DNA of 43,724 nucleotides from a virus: positions 1 to 43,724 of IMG/VR virus record IMGVR_UViG_3300020477_000051; one strand, 5' to 3'. Every line of letters begins with the position of its first letter. The stretch's first letter is position 1. A model generated the notes under the pieces. It did no database searches and was not told where the DNA came from. It saw only the letters and a list, made by a program, of their open reading frames with translations. The position numbers and the translations under genes are program-made. Positions 31,005 to 40,512 of the stretch are shown piece by piece.

Positions 31005-32054
31005 CTATGGCACCAAACGGCCCATGGAAATGTATTCTTCTTCTGGCAACCGAAACGTGGTATCTATCGCTATTTCTGGGCGAGATCGTAGACGCGGATC
31101 TACGTCGGAGAATCTCTCTTGTTCGAACATAGGTCGGGGTAGGGTTGGTGGTCGCCGACGAGGCTCTCGCATTATTCTCTCTCGATCCCTCTCACGGAAC
31201 TCCTCCACCCTCCGTTCCATGCGTTCTTTCATGCGTTCTTGCTGCCTTTGCTGATACTCATCCATACGTTCACGCCTAGAGCGATCCCTCATCTCACGCC
31301 AGTCTTCAATTAGTTCACGACGGCGTCTTTCCAGGAGTAAATCTTCCATTCTGGATGGGCGTTCTGTCACTTGTGCTTCTTGGAACGTGCCTTGCGGGGT
31401 GCTCATCACCATGTCACTCATCGTGAGGGACTCCCGTGGAGATGAATACGGGGCCATCCCATAGTCCTGAGACGGCGACGCATACGTTGCCATTCCGAAC
31501 CCACGATGTTTCCGCTGGTTCTCCATGGCGATGTCTTCGTCAATTTGACGCTGAAGACGCCCTTGGTCAGCCGTCATTACATAGTTGGGATCCCACGTTG
31601 AGGGGTGGTAATCAAAGAACCCCGCCTCTTTCGCGCCCGTATCCTTCATCCCCCACTGCAACGCCGCATTCGCTATCCGCGCACGCGGCATATTCCTATT
31701 CATTTCAGCGCGAGCCATCTGGCGGTTGAATAACTCCCCTTGCCGTGTTGTAGCTTGCGCTTGTTGATTCGCTCGAATCCCAGCCTGTGTGGCTTTATTC
31801 TGGGCTCTGTTCTGCAACCAACTACCAATAGCACTGGATGCCAGCGAGGCGACTGCTAACCCTGTCATTAAACCCATACCGTCCGTCCCTTCTAGATACC
31901 CGATTCCAGCCGTTGATTTGGAAGGCACATTCGCGCCACGCATTTTCATTCCTGCATCACGGGATACTCGCAATGGTTTTGATGGAATTCTTCTAAGCGG
32001 TGGTAACGAATCCACCGCTGAGGGATCCCATGAACTAAATGGACCATTAGCCAT
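31005..32054 (-). CDS. Internal virion protein with hydrophobic segment
   Basis: The start is placed at 32054, because GGAGG lies 7 bp upstream. A longer in-frame ATG at 32090 has less support. The 349-residue protein begins MANGPFSSWDPSAVDSLPPL. It has a hydrophobic stretch (GLMTGLAVASLASSAIGSWL, about residues 61-80) followed by Gln/Ala/Arg-rich helical segments (QAQATTRQGELFNRQMARAE), then a very Arg/Glu-rich C-terminal half. This matches DNA-ejection proteins that carry one membrane-active segment. It overlaps the GNAT gene by 8 bp. Confidence 0.72.
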   Translation of the reverse strand: MANGPFSSWDPSAVDSLPPLRRIPSKPLRVSRDAGMKMRGANVPSKSTAGIGYLEGTDGMGLMTGLAVASLASSAIGSWLQNRAQNKATQAGIRANQQAQATTRQGELFNRQMARAEMNRNMPRARIANAALQWGMKDTGAKEAGFFDYHPSTWDPNYVMTADQGRLQRQIDEDIAMENQRKHRGFGMATYASPSQDYGMAPYSSPRESLTMSDMVMSTPQGTFQEAQVTERPSRMEDLLLERRRRELIEDWREMRDRSRRERMDEYQQRQQERMKERMERRVEEFRERDRERIMREPRRRPPTLPRPMFEQERFSDVDPRLRSRPEIAIDTTFRLPEEEYISMGRLVP

Positions 32055-32496
32055 GATGAGCCTCCGCCTGTTTGAAGAAATGGATCTCAAGGGGGCTATA
32101 CCCTAATCGCTCGTAAAACTCTGCCACCTTGGCACTGGGAGCAATCATATGCATCCACTCCACACCCTGCGACTTCACCCATGACTCCGCATCGCGCAAC
32201 AACCGCAACGCATCACGGCCCCCACGCGACTCCGGATTCATCCACCAAAAGTTCTCCGCCGCCATTTTCTTTCCCGACAACGGATGTTCGAACACATGCA
32301 TCCCAATCATTCCCGTCACGTCCTCGTCTCCAGACACCAATAACAACCCATTGTCATGGAGAATAAGATTCTTAAACGTCGAGGCCAATGAGTCTGGCTC
32401 AAACGGCATAATCGCCCCATAGGATGACTCCTGAAGGAACTGTCGCCCCATCTCAATTAACGCAGGAATATCATCCACTGTTGCCGTGCGAATCAT
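32047..32496 (-). CDS. GNAT N-acetyltransferase
   Basis: The 149-residue protein begins MIRTATVDDIPALIEMGRQF, typical of GNAT enzymes. A central VSGDEDVTGMIGMHVFEHPL strand pair follows, then WWMNPESRGGRDALRLLRDA (the acetyl-CoA-binding motif A, with a variant RGGRDA loop) and FYERLGYSPLEIHFFK at the end. It transfers an acetyl group to an unknown amine. The gene sits between a neck-cluster protein and the internal proteins, overlapping both neighbours by a few bases, so it is made with virion proteins and might modify one of them or be packaged. Confidence 0.88.
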   Translation of the reverse strand: MIRTATVDDIPALIEMGRQFLQESSYGAIMPFEPDSLASTFKNLILHDNGLLLVSGDEDVTGMIGMHVFEHPLSGKKMAAENFWWMNPESRGGRDALRLLRDAESWVKSQGVEWMHMIAPSAKVAEFYERLGYSPLEIHFFKQAEAHHG

Positions 32497-32978
32497 CCTA
32501 TTTGCTCCACCAGCACAAACAAGCTGTATTGCATCGTCGTCCCACCACTACTCGCATACGCGGTGGCATACTTGATGACATCATTCGCTGACGAGGCATT
32601 CGTGCCGTTATGCACGAGAAATGTTCCGTTCTGCTGGGTCGTGGTGGAGTTCCCCGTCATCGCCGCACCACTTTGTGACTGCGCCACATCCCCATCACGC
32701 CATGAGAGAGTCACGGTCAGGCTGGAACTTGTGCTCGCCGCCCGACTAATCCGCGCACTATACGACACGCGATACACCCCAGGATCCAAGGTTCCGGTAT
32801 CAATCGTCGTGGTTGAAATTGCAGCGGATTGCGTGGTCAGTGACACCAGTGCTCGCTTACGAGCGGCGTTGTTCACCACATCAACTACGGACTGCAAATA
32901 ACGAATCCACTCACGAGTCAATAGATTCCGGACATCCGTCAACACCATCGACCGGAATGGCACTTCAGCTAATGCCAT
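32493..32978 (-). CDS. Neck-cluster structural protein, beta-rich
   Basis: The 161-residue protein has a helical N-terminal part (MVLTDVRNLLTREWIRYLQS) and a Ser/Thr-rich beta C-terminal part (YSARISRAASTSSSLTVTL, MQYSLFVLVEQIG), a familiar layout for small phage tail or neck proteins. It starts in a TAATGG overlap with the gp10-like gene and ends in an ATGA overlap with the GNAT gene. A needle-like role cannot be supported from sequence. Confidence 0.7.
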   Translation of the reverse strand: MALAEVPFRSMVLTDVRNLLTREWIRYLQSVVDVVNNAARKRALVSLTTQSAAISTTTIDTGTLDPGVYRVSYSARISRAASTSSSLTVTLSWRDGDVAQSQSGAAMTGNSTTTQQNGTFLVHNGTNASSANDVIKYATAYASSGGTTMQYSLFVLVEQIG

Positions 32979-34444
32979 TACTGTTGTCTCCTCGCGTCAA
33001 TGTATGCCCCTGTGAGTCGCCACGGGATCGGGTCACTCACCGCTAACTCATACACACGGTCATACCCACGGCCAAGGCGACGCCAAATGGCTCGCGTGCC
33101 ATAAGTACCACGCTTTCCCGCTGACACCCAATGTTCATCGCCCCACGTTTCTCCACCGTCATCACTCCATCGCAACATCGCCGTAGGGTCACTTCCCTGC
33201 CCGGAGGTCAACCCCAACCCTGTCTCCATTGCCACCTGAAACGTGTTGTAGATCACATAGTCATTATTCACAGACAGATGCGGTGTTCTCCGTACACGAC
33301 GCATGATTTGTCCACCCACATCCGTATAGTGGTTGATGGACATATCGTAAATCGTGCCAGTTTCTCGGTCCCCCACCACATGCTTGCCATTGAAATACGC
33401 ATGGTATTGCGGTCGCCATGCCGTAAACCGCACATTCGTGGAGTCCCACGTTCCGCGTTCATGCCACAGTTGTGTGGAGAGGTCATACACCCACGTCGCT
33501 TTCGCGTCAGGAAAGTTCAACACATAGAACGTATGCCCATCTTCCTGATACGTAAACGCCACGGCATCTGTGATATCAGACCCATCTCGCACATATTGCT
33601 GAATGGCATACTCCACGGCATGCGTACTCACCCGCTGCGGGTTATACCCATTCGCCATCCACACGACGCCATTCCCATCGTCACTACTTCCGAGCCACAT
33701 CACGGTGTTCCCGATCGCTTTCGCAGAGAACGGGGCAGTAATCCCTTGCTCGAGGAACGCCCCAGGAATCGCAGCAAAGGGAAAGGGTGATGTGCCGGCG
33801 TTGTACCACACCTCAGATGTTTGTTTTCCAAACAACCAGATATCCCGATGCACAACCACCATGGCTTGCCACGGGTCAGACCCTGCGGTTCGCTGGGCCA
33901 CCTGTGACCCTTCCCATGTGGTGCCATCATTCAACCCAGAGACTTTCAAGGTTGAGGTGGCACTATCCAATGCCAGGAAAAATCCATCAAGAAACGCGCC
34001 CTGCGTCGCCCCTGAACTAATCACGGTGCTAATGGTGGTGCCACCGAGCGCGTAAATATATCCCTTATCACCAGAGGTGAAAAACAACTGACTTCCTGTG
34101 AGGTCAACACCAGCAAAGGTCGCAGGATTATTGTCCCGCGCAATCGTCAATCCCACAGGTTCCGTTTTATCTCCGGGTTCGTGGAATTCAAAATCTGTGC
34201 TGATTTCGTAAAAGGTTTGTCCCACCGCAGCAAAACACCGCCCGTTTTCCTCAGTGATCCCACGCACAGGGTCTTCTGTGGCTGTATCGAGGGACGAGCA
34301 TCCCGGTGTCGGGTACAGCGCAGACGGAAACGGTTCACTCGGAACCTCAATCTGCTCAACGTACCAATTCATGCACTGCTGGTCAGCAGCACGCACACTT
34401 TGCGATGTGTAGGACGGACCCACAAACCCAGGGAACTTAAACAT
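32978..34444 (-). CDS. P22 gp10-like packaged-DNA stabilisation (tail hub) protein
   Basis: The 488-residue protein starts MFKFPGFVGPSYTSQSVRAA followed by DQQCMNWYVEQIEV. From memory this opening, the later PTPGCSSLDTATEDPVRGI and the beta-propeller-like middle match the P22 gp10 family, which seals the portal channel after packaging and forms the tail hub. The length is close to that of P22 gp10. It follows directly on the gp4-like gene and precedes small neck proteins. Confidence 0.85.
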   Translation of the reverse strand: MFKFPGFVGPSYTSQSVRAADQQCMNWYVEQIEVPSEPFPSALYPTPGCSSLDTATEDPVRGITEENGRCFAAVGQTFYEISTDFEFHEPGDKTEPVGLTIARDNNPATFAGVDLTGSQLFFTSGDKGYIYALGGTTISTVISSGATQGAFLDGFFLALDSATSTLKVSGLNDGTTWEGSQVAQRTAGSDPWQAMVVVHRDIWLFGKQTSEVWYNAGTSPFPFAAIPGAFLEQGITAPFSAKAIGNTVMWLGSSDDGNGVVWMANGYNPQRVSTHAVEYAIQQYVRDGSDITDAVAFTYQEDGHTFYVLNFPDAKATWVYDLSTQLWHERGTWDSTNVRFTAWRPQYHAYFNGKHVVGDRETGTIYDMSINHYTDVGGQIMRRVRRTPHLSVNNDYVIYNTFQVAMETGLGLTSGQGSDPTAMLRWSDDGGETWGDEHWVSAGKRGTYGTRAIWRRLGRGYDRVYELAVSDPIPWRLTGAYIDARRQQ

Positions 34445-35179
34445 TTAGTTGTATCCATCCGTGCGCCAGTTGTAGCGTCCACCCTGAGCGGTTAAAGCCG
34501 CATCAATTCCGAGCGTATTAGGCGTCGCATTTACGCGTTTAATATTGGCAAATGTTCGAGATGCGAGTAACCGCACATCAGGACTTAAATCCACCCCGAA
34601 CTCAGGCGCAATACGCAAACACAACTGATAGCGCATCGCTTCCTCATATCCAGGGGGAAAGGTGTAGGCCGTCGTCAGGTCAGCAAATTCTGTAAGGGCC
34701 GTTGGGGTATACAGCACCAGTTGGACGTTCGCGTTGTCCGGAATCGGCCACACACTAATCTTCCCCAACCCAGCCGCCCATGCCTTGTCATAGTAGAACT
34801 CAGACGGGTAAGTGCTCGTAATCCCCTTAATCGTGACATCCTGCCACTTCGAGGGCGTCAACGCACTGGTGAGCGGGAGTTCGACCTTCTCTGAGGCCGC
34901 CGCACTTTTATTCGTGATAATGCTTGCGCCTTCAATCCAGACCGGACGAACGATGTCAAACGTTCCCCCGGTGCCAATCGTGTATTCCTGCGTTGAGGCA
35001 GACAGATCAAAGACCGACCGAGCCACTGTGTAAATCGTCAATCGCTCAGTTCCCCATGTGTTGATCATGTTATTCAACACAGTGAACGAGTCGGACATCT
35101 CATCACTGTTCGCCGTCTCTCCAGACGCCAAGACACCAATCGTTCGAAGCGATCGGGTAATCAAGTCATTCGCAGTCAC
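34445..35179 (-). CDS. P22 gp4-like neck (head-closure) protein
   Basis: The 244-residue protein starts at a GTG at 35179 with GGAGA upstream. It begins TANDLITRSLRTIGVLASGE and continues FTVLNNMINTWGTERLTIYT, the sequence pattern of the P22 gp4/tail-accessory family that binds below the portal and starts the tail. The C-terminal part (YEEAMRYQLCLRIAPEFGVD) also fits. The protein is longer than P22 gp4 (about 166 residues). Confidence 0.85.
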   Translation of the reverse strand: MTANDLITRSLRTIGVLASGETANSDEMSDSFTVLNNMINTWGTERLTIYTVARSVFDLSASTQEYTIGTGGTFDIVRPVWIEGASIITNKSAAASEKVELPLTSALTPSKWQDVTIKGITSTYPSEFYYDKAWAAGLGKISVWPIPDNANVQLVLYTPTALTEFADLTTAYTFPPGYEEAMRYQLCLRIAPEFGVDLSPDVRLLASRTFANIKRVNATPNTLGIDAALTAQGGRYNWRTDGYN

Positions 35180-35182
35180 GGT

Positions 35183-35383
35183 CTATCTCCGTGGCGGTTT
35201 TGAAACACGCTTGGCTTTTGGTGCTTTCTTGGTCGATCCCCCAAACGGACCATCTGGTGATTCTGACCACCCAGACGGGAGACCCTCAAGCTCAGCAGGA
35301 CTTTGAATTACACGTCCCTCAATCGCCCCGTTCTCCGTTTTGTAATAGACCCACTTGGGATACGCCTGATATTCGTATGACAT
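35183..35383 (-). CDS. Small hypothetical protein between coat and neck genes
   Basis: The 66-residue protein starts at an ATG with AAGGA 5 bp upstream. The GTG three bases earlier is too close to the same site. YQAYPKWVYYKTENGAIEGR is followed by a Lys/Pro/Arg-rich tail. Many phages have such a small protein after the coat gene. No fold is recognised. It lies directly downstream of the terminator at 35402-35442, so it depends on readthrough or another promoter. Confidence 0.7.
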   Translation of the reverse strand: MSYEYQAYPKWVYYKTENGAIEGRVIQSPAELEGLPSGWSESPDGPFGGSTKKAPKAKRVSKPPRR

Positions 35384-35401
35384 CACGATCCTTCCTGTCG
35401 T

Positions 35402-35442
35402 AAAAAAAAACCGGGAGAGAGGAATCCCCCCCCCTCCCGGTT
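35402..35442 (-). terminator. Rho-independent terminator after the coat gene
   Basis: On the minus strand a 9-bp perfect stem AACCGGGAG / CTCCCGGTT encloses a G-rich 16-nt loop and is followed by TTTTTTT. In plus coordinates the arms are 35409-35417 and 35434-35442. It ends most coat transcripts, leaving less mRNA for downstream neck genes. Confidence 0.9.
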
Positions 35443-35455
35443 ACGACACTTCGAC

Positions 35456-36667
35456 TTACTTGCCTTGAATACGGCAAGCCAATTCAGGACGCAATGCCGC
35501 CCATCCGAACAACACATCGAGACGGCAAGGGAACTTATCCGTCGTGATGTCGTAGTCGCGGATCATGCGGATCGACATACCGAGTTGACTGTCACTCACA
35601 CGCGCTGCCATGTCGGTGCCTTGCGGCAACGGAAGGTCAGCCATCGCCAAGGTAAATGCATCTTTATGATGCAGGAGACCCTGAGATGTTGATGTGCTTG
35701 CTGCACCCACCACCGTAATCGCTGCGTTATCGGCAGGACTTCCGGTCACGGTCTGGAACGCACCAGACGTAGTGATTGACGGCGAGATTGCTGCGGTTAG
35801 ATTGCCAGAACCATCAGAACTCACATCAGCGGTGACAACGAATTGCTGTAGTTCACCAGTACTCTGACGTGACTGCGGGTTGACACTATTCACACCTGCA
35901 ATCGTGAACACGTCGCCTTTTTTGAGTCGAGACGCAGCCGCTGCTGTCCACCCATCAGTGACGAGTGATGCACCAGTCTGCGAACCACCATTCACCAACG
36001 GGGTGCCACCGAGTGGCCCCACGGTGTGGGTGTTGCAGTTTTGATCCATATACCAATCGAACCCGATGGCTGTTCCCATCTGGCCGCGACGATACTGGCT
36101 GGCAATCGCTGATGACTGCTGGAAGAGACCCTTCAACGCATCAACGATAGTCGCTTGCATTAATGGCGTAATGCAAATAGCGCGGTCACCGTCCATTGGC
36201 GCAGCATTGTTGTCGAGTTTGACACCCGCTTGCAGGTAAGTCAGCAACGCATTTGGCGTGGTACCTGGGGTGCCAACGCTGTTATACACACTCGTATAGA
36301 GTCCGAGCCCAGAGTGGTCGATCTTGTTCGCAATCGTTGCCACGGCTGGGGAAATAAACCGCTTCGAGAAGTCGTCGATTTTCAACGCGAGGTCTTCTGA
36401 CGTGAAGCTGATATCCACACCAAATTGGGTATCAAGCGTCACGGCGACCTGCGTTTCTGTCGCGTCTTCAATACTGATCGCAGTGCCAGTGCGACCAACA
36501 TAACGAGGAGGTTTACGGACATTCAGTACGGTCCCGATTTTTGCGCCTTCAACGCCGAATCGATCGTCGTACTGACGATTAACGGTCTTTGTGAACGTCA
36601 GGTTGTTCTCAAGAACACGCAGGGCTTCCCTGGTGATCATTGAGATAGTAAGTAACGTATTTGCCAT
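35456..36667 (-). CDS. Major capsid protein, P22 coat-like
   Basis: The 403-residue protein begins MANTLLTISMITREALRVLE and continues KTVNRQYDDRFGVEGAKIGT and ISFTSEDLALKIDDFSKRFI, the recognisable front of the P22 coat protein family (HK97 fold with an inserted domain). VASAVA-type linkers and a Gly/Ser-rich C-terminal half are typical. It would form the head with the scaffold encoded just upstream. The strong terminator immediately downstream suggests high expression. Length is close to P22 coat (430). Confidence 0.93.
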   Translation of the reverse strand: MANTLLTISMITREALRVLENNLTFTKTVNRQYDDRFGVEGAKIGTVLNVRKPPRYVGRTGTAISIEDATETQVAVTLDTQFGVDISFTSEDLALKIDDFSKRFISPAVATIANKIDHSGLGLYTSVYNSVGTPGTTPNALLTYLQAGVKLDNNAAPMDGDRAICITPLMQATIVDALKGLFQQSSAIASQYRRGQMGTAIGFDWYMDQNCNTHTVGPLGGTPLVNGGSQTGASLVTDGWTAAAASRLKKGDVFTIAGVNSVNPQSRQSTGELQQFVVTADVSSDGSGNLTAAISPSITTSGAFQTVTGSPADNAAITVVGAASTSTSQGLLHHKDAFTLAMADLPLPQGTDMAARVSDSQLGMSIRMIRDYDITTDKFPCRLDVLFGWAALRPELACRIQGK

Positions 36668-36706
36668 GATGGCACTCTCTCTCTATGAGAGCGTCATCGA
36701 CTACGC

Positions 36707-37837
36707 TTACCGTTGATTTAGCGCCTCAAGATGCTTCTCTCTCGCACGCTTAAAATCTTGATAACTCATCTGGTCAAGCGGAACCGTTGACGCTGTCGCA
36801 CCCCCACCGACCGGCTTTATAGGTCGAGGTGCTTTGGTTACAGGTTCCGCAACAGGAGTCGGGCCGGGGTGCGTAGCGACCTCAAGTTGCATTTCCAGTC
36901 TTCCCATTTCCTTGATCGCAGCCAGCGGATGCATCTGTGCAATCCGGTCACATTCTTCCGGATTTTTGCACAAATGGTACATCAACGCAGGGCCATGTTC
37001 AGAGTTGTAAATGGTATCGACCATCGGTTGTGTTATCGGTAAATTACCGTTTGCTTCAACGACTGTTGCATCGAAATCTGGATTCTCCGCACGGAAGGCG
37101 TCGATTCGCGCTTCATGGGCAGCGACGACCTGTCGTTGGGAATCTGTTTGACGCTGTTGCTCAACGCGCTCGGCGCGTTCTTTCTCATGCGTATCTAACC
37201 GCTGAGAAACCTTCCAATCCACCAATGCCTCTTGATACTCTTCGTAGTTCTCAAAATCCCCCTGCTCCGGGCGCTTCGCTTCCTGGGATTCTTCCGCAGG
37301 AGTAGGCGCAGTAAAGTCAGGACGTTGAGGCGGTTGGGGTTGGGTTGCCCCTCGTTTCAGGGCATCTAACTCAAGCGCGAGTGCATTGGCTCGTGCAGCC
37401 TCCGCTGCTTTTTCCCGAGCGAGTTGACTCGCACGATCTTTATACGAACGACCGCGACGACGACGTTTCTTTTTTGCGGGAACTTCTGGTGTTTCCTCCT
37501 CAGACGCCTTCTCTTCTTCCTCTTCTGCCTTCGCCTCCACTGCGTCAGGGTCTTCAACCTCATCAGACTCAGTGGCAACCTCACCAGCAGCTTCAACGTC
37601 TGGAGCAGTCTCCTCGTCCCCGGTTGTAGCACGCTCTTGTTCCGACTCGTCTGGAGATGTCTCCTCACTCACGGCTTCAACAGGAGTTTCCTCTTCGACA
37701 GAAGTCGCCTCCACCGCCGATATCTCAGGCGCAGGAGCACGTCCTTCTTCGACATGAGGGGTCTCCTCCGGGGAAATCCCTGCCGCTTCTTGGATCTCTA
37801 CATCCGTGTCGGTTGTGCTACTTATGGTTACCGTCAT
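36707..37837 (-). CDS. Scaffolding protein
   Basis: The 376-residue protein is strongly acidic in the first 130 residues (Glu/Asp/Val-rich), then very basic (KKKRRRRGRSYKDRASQLAR), then helical, ending in KRAREKHLEALNQR. This charge pattern and the location between portal and coat genes identify the phage scaffold that guides coat assembly and leaves before DNA entry. The basic C-terminus would bind the coat protein. It is longer than P22 scaffold (303), mainly through the acidic N-terminus. Confidence 0.85.
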   Translation of the reverse strand: MTVTISSTTDTDVEIQEAAGISPEETPHVEEGRAPAPEISAVEATSVEEETPVEAVSEETSPDESEQERATTGDEETAPDVEAAGEVATESDEVEDPDAVEAKAEEEEEKASEEETPEVPAKKKRRRRGRSYKDRASQLAREKAAEAARANALALELDALKRGATQPQPPQRPDFTAPTPAEESQEAKRPEQGDFENYEEYQEALVDWKVSQRLDTHEKERAERVEQQRQTDSQRQVVAAHEARIDAFRAENPDFDATVVEANGNLPITQPMVDTIYNSEHGPALMYHLCKNPEECDRIAQMHPLAAIKEMGRLEMQLEVATHPGPTPVAEPVTKAPRPIKPVGGGATASTVPLDQMSYQDFKRAREKHLEALNQR

Positions 37838-37894
37838 TGCTACGCTGTCGTCCTTCCTCTGGTAGTTTGCCAGAAAACTGTCTCGTTGTTAACC

Positions 37895-40267
37895 CTACTC
37901 CGGAATTCTTCCTGGTGGTGGCCCCGGCATCATGGGGGGACCACCGCCAGGAGGTCCACCTTGAGGTGGCATATTCGGTGGTAGTCCTTGAGGCGATTGC
38001 GCGGGAGTCCCCGTGTTTTGCGCCTCATCATTAGTTACCATGCGCTCGTATCGATCCTGCTCTCGATTTGAAAAATCCACTTCTCGATCAATCATTTTTT
38101 CAAGTCGATTAATTTCCGTCGTTAAAATTTCACTCGCTCGCTGTTGCTCAATCTTCGCCAACGCTCTGGCATTCTCACCCTGTTGGCGGATTTCTTCAAG
38201 CTGGATACGAGCCTGAGTATCACGCTCTTGAGACGCCGCATCCGCTGCGAGTTCCATCTCTTTCACCTTGACCTTGGCCCCTTCTTTGACTTGATCCGTC
38301 TGGATCGCTGTTTGCGCTTGCTCATACGCCTGAGATACTTGCTGTAATTGCTGCTCTAGTTGTTGGAGATGAGCCTGTACCGCAGGAGGAACCTGCCTCG
38401 GATCCATGTCATCACGCAACTGCGGAGGCAACATCTTCTTAAGACGCGCCGCAACCTGCTTCGCTCCCGGCCAATCCATGTTCTCAGCCAGTAAATCCCC
38501 GATCATCGGGAACGCATCAGGGTAGGATTGGACAAATTGAATCAGGGAATCCACCGCTTCCTGCCGTCTTGTCTGGAAACTTGGCCCCACTGACACCGTG
38601 ACATCGTATCGACCGACGTTCAGGTCGTAAATCCCATCCACCCCAGGGGGTAATTGAGGCTCTTGCGTGGCTGAAGGTTGGTTTTCCTGCCCACTAAACA
38701 CCATCACGTTGCGATCGTTGTTGTCTTCCCCGAGAATCCGCACCACACGCGCCACATCGTAGATTTTAGGAATTAAATCCACCAAAATGCGTCCCACTTG
38801 ACGCACCGCACGCCCCAAATTGTCCAGATAATGGCTATTTGCCATCTCATCCTGCTGCTGGCGACTGCGAATCGCTCGGCCAGACTCCTGTGCGCCACGA
38901 ATACCCAAGGAGGCGTCATTAAAGCCCCCCGTGGACTTCAAATCGTTGTCACTCTGGGCAATTGCCATCGTCATCGCCTGAATCGGGGGCTCAAACGGTT
39001 GTCGTGCCGGCGGCGGGGCAACTTGCCCACTCAATGACGTTTGTTTGTACTCTAAATAGGGGTAATTTCGGGTGTTGGCGGTGTTCCACTTATCACTATG
39101 GCCTTCAAACTGACCCTCGGCCCCAATAAATGGCGCACGAGGAGCCAACGCAATCATCTCAGTCTGCGCTGAAACCCAGTAATTGTACATCCGTTGCGGA
39201 TCCTGCGAGTCACGCACGATCCCTCGATAGTCTTTCACCCCGTTAATGTTGATTTCATCGCCTAAAACCGGAATAATCGGGATATATTTCCCCGGCCACT
39301 CCATTCCTTCGGTCTTATCATCACTGCCCTCGAGGATTTCCACCGCATTAATCAACGCCCACCGCACTTTTCGCAACACGACTTCGCGTTCAGCAACGAT
39401 GGTCAATGACTCAAGCTCTTCCGGGTCTGACGGCAAGGATGATCGGGGAATTCTGACGCGCTCCCCCTCCATGGTTTCCACCAACGCCATCTGTTGCTTC
39501 TCTTCTTCAAGGTAAAAATACTCCGCCACACGCACGCTGCCCTCTGGCATCCACTCTTCAACCGCATTTCCCGTTGACGTGAACTCTGATAACGCCGCCA
39601 TGGCCGATCGTGGGTAGCGCCAGCGATATTCCTCTACCGGGATATCCTCAACCACAAAGGCATATCGGGCATCTGACCCATCAGGGTTCTGTGACGCAGG
39701 ATCCACATAGACCGAAAAGGGATTCTGAACCCGTTGCACCTTGATTTCTTGGTCTAAACGGGTGGGATCATCATCAATGTAATCCGTAATGACACGCACA
39801 TACCCACGTCCCATCGTGACTTGATGCTCACCAGCCGTGGTATAGGCGACATCCGCATCGCTCTTAACTTCGATGTGACGCACGAGCCCCTGAAATACCT
39901 CAGCAATATCCGGATCGCCCTCATCTCCGGTCGGACTGACAGCCACCGCTGGACGCGACGCACGCTGGTTGTTCGTCACCTGACGAATAAATTGAGGAAG
40001 GCGATTAATGGTCAAACACGGACGTTGGTCTTGTTCTCGCTGAGACCGAACATGCTCAGGCCACTGCTCAGAGGCACGGAACCGCAAGTCTTCGAGCATC
40101 TTTTGACGCAACTCCGACTCCGCATCACTAATCGTCCGGAACCGCTCCTGCGCCAGTCGAAGAAACTGATCAACCGTTTCTCGTTGTTCCGTTGCGGGAT
40201 CGACCGTCTCTTCAACATCGACCTCTTCAACGACGCGTTGATATCCACCACCAGTTGGATCTGCCAT
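37895..40267 (-). CDS. Portal protein, P22-like
   Basis: The 790-residue protein has a charged helical start (TEQRETVDQFLRLAQERFRT), then RPCLTINRLPQFIRQVTNNQ, VYVDPASQNPDGSDARY and IRGAQESGRAIRSRQQQDEM. These are the signatures I know for the P22-type portal family, including the extended C-terminal helical barrel (QQLEQQLQQVSQAYEQAQTA). The C-terminus is Pro/Gly-rich (PPGGGPPMMPGPPPGRIPE). Twelve copies would form the DNA entry channel. It starts in a TAATGG overlap with the preceding gene. Confidence 0.93.
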   Translation of the reverse strand: MADPTGGGYQRVVEEVDVEETVDPATEQRETVDQFLRLAQERFRTISDAESELRQKMLEDLRFRASEQWPEHVRSQREQDQRPCLTINRLPQFIRQVTNNQRASRPAVAVSPTGDEGDPDIAEVFQGLVRHIEVKSDADVAYTTAGEHQVTMGRGYVRVITDYIDDDPTRLDQEIKVQRVQNPFSVYVDPASQNPDGSDARYAFVVEDIPVEEYRWRYPRSAMAALSEFTSTGNAVEEWMPEGSVRVAEYFYLEEEKQQMALVETMEGERVRIPRSSLPSDPEELESLTIVAEREVVLRKVRWALINAVEILEGSDDKTEGMEWPGKYIPIIPVLGDEININGVKDYRGIVRDSQDPQRMYNYWVSAQTEMIALAPRAPFIGAEGQFEGHSDKWNTANTRNYPYLEYKQTSLSGQVAPPPARQPFEPPIQAMTMAIAQSDNDLKSTGGFNDASLGIRGAQESGRAIRSRQQQDEMANSHYLDNLGRAVRQVGRILVDLIPKIYDVARVVRILGEDNNDRNVMVFSGQENQPSATQEPQLPPGVDGIYDLNVGRYDVTVSVGPSFQTRRQEAVDSLIQFVQSYPDAFPMIGDLLAENMDWPGAKQVAARLKKMLPPQLRDDMDPRQVPPAVQAHLQQLEQQLQQVSQAYEQAQTAIQTDQVKEGAKVKVKEMELAADAASQERDTQARIQLEEIRQQGENARALAKIEQQRASEILTTEINRLEKMIDREVDFSNREQDRYERMVTNDEAQNTGTPAQSPQGLPPNMPPQGGPPGGGPPMMPGPPPGRIPE

Positions 40268-40506
40268 TACTGCCTCACAGTTGGTGACACTTGTTCTGCT
40301 CGCTTCACAAGCAATCTAAACGCGTGCCGATACTCTTCATGGGTAAAGCCATGCCCCGTCCAGTGTTCCCTCGCGTGGGAAATAAACTCATCCTCGCCTC
40401 CCGCCACCATCGCTAATAAGGTCGGAAGATCCACCTGATGTAACAACGTCGTGACCGCCGCATCAACAAACGCCCCGCGCTCCAGTATAAGTTGTTCGTT
40501 TCCCAT
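40267..40506 (-). CDS. Small hypothetical protein before the portal gene
   Basis: The 79-residue protein is helical (FVDAAVTTLLHQVDLPTLLA, then YRHAFRLLVKRAEQVSP) and mildly acidic, with no metal motif. It is coupled to the portal gene by a TAATGG overlap and follows the 306-residue unknown gene by 6 bp. It could be a portal chaperone. No family is recognised. Confidence 0.65.
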   Translation of the reverse strand: MGNEQLILERGAFVDAAVTTLLHQVDLPTLLAMVAGGEDEFISHAREHWTGHGFTHEEYRHAFRLLVKRAEQVSPTVRQ

Positions 40507-40512
40507 TACGTC

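Noticed and set aside
37424-37984. 186-residue plus-strand ORF across scaffold and portal ends
   Set aside because: It is antisense to two well-supported structural genes and has no start signal. The Leu/Phe/Cys-rich composition mirrors their Glu/Arg codons.
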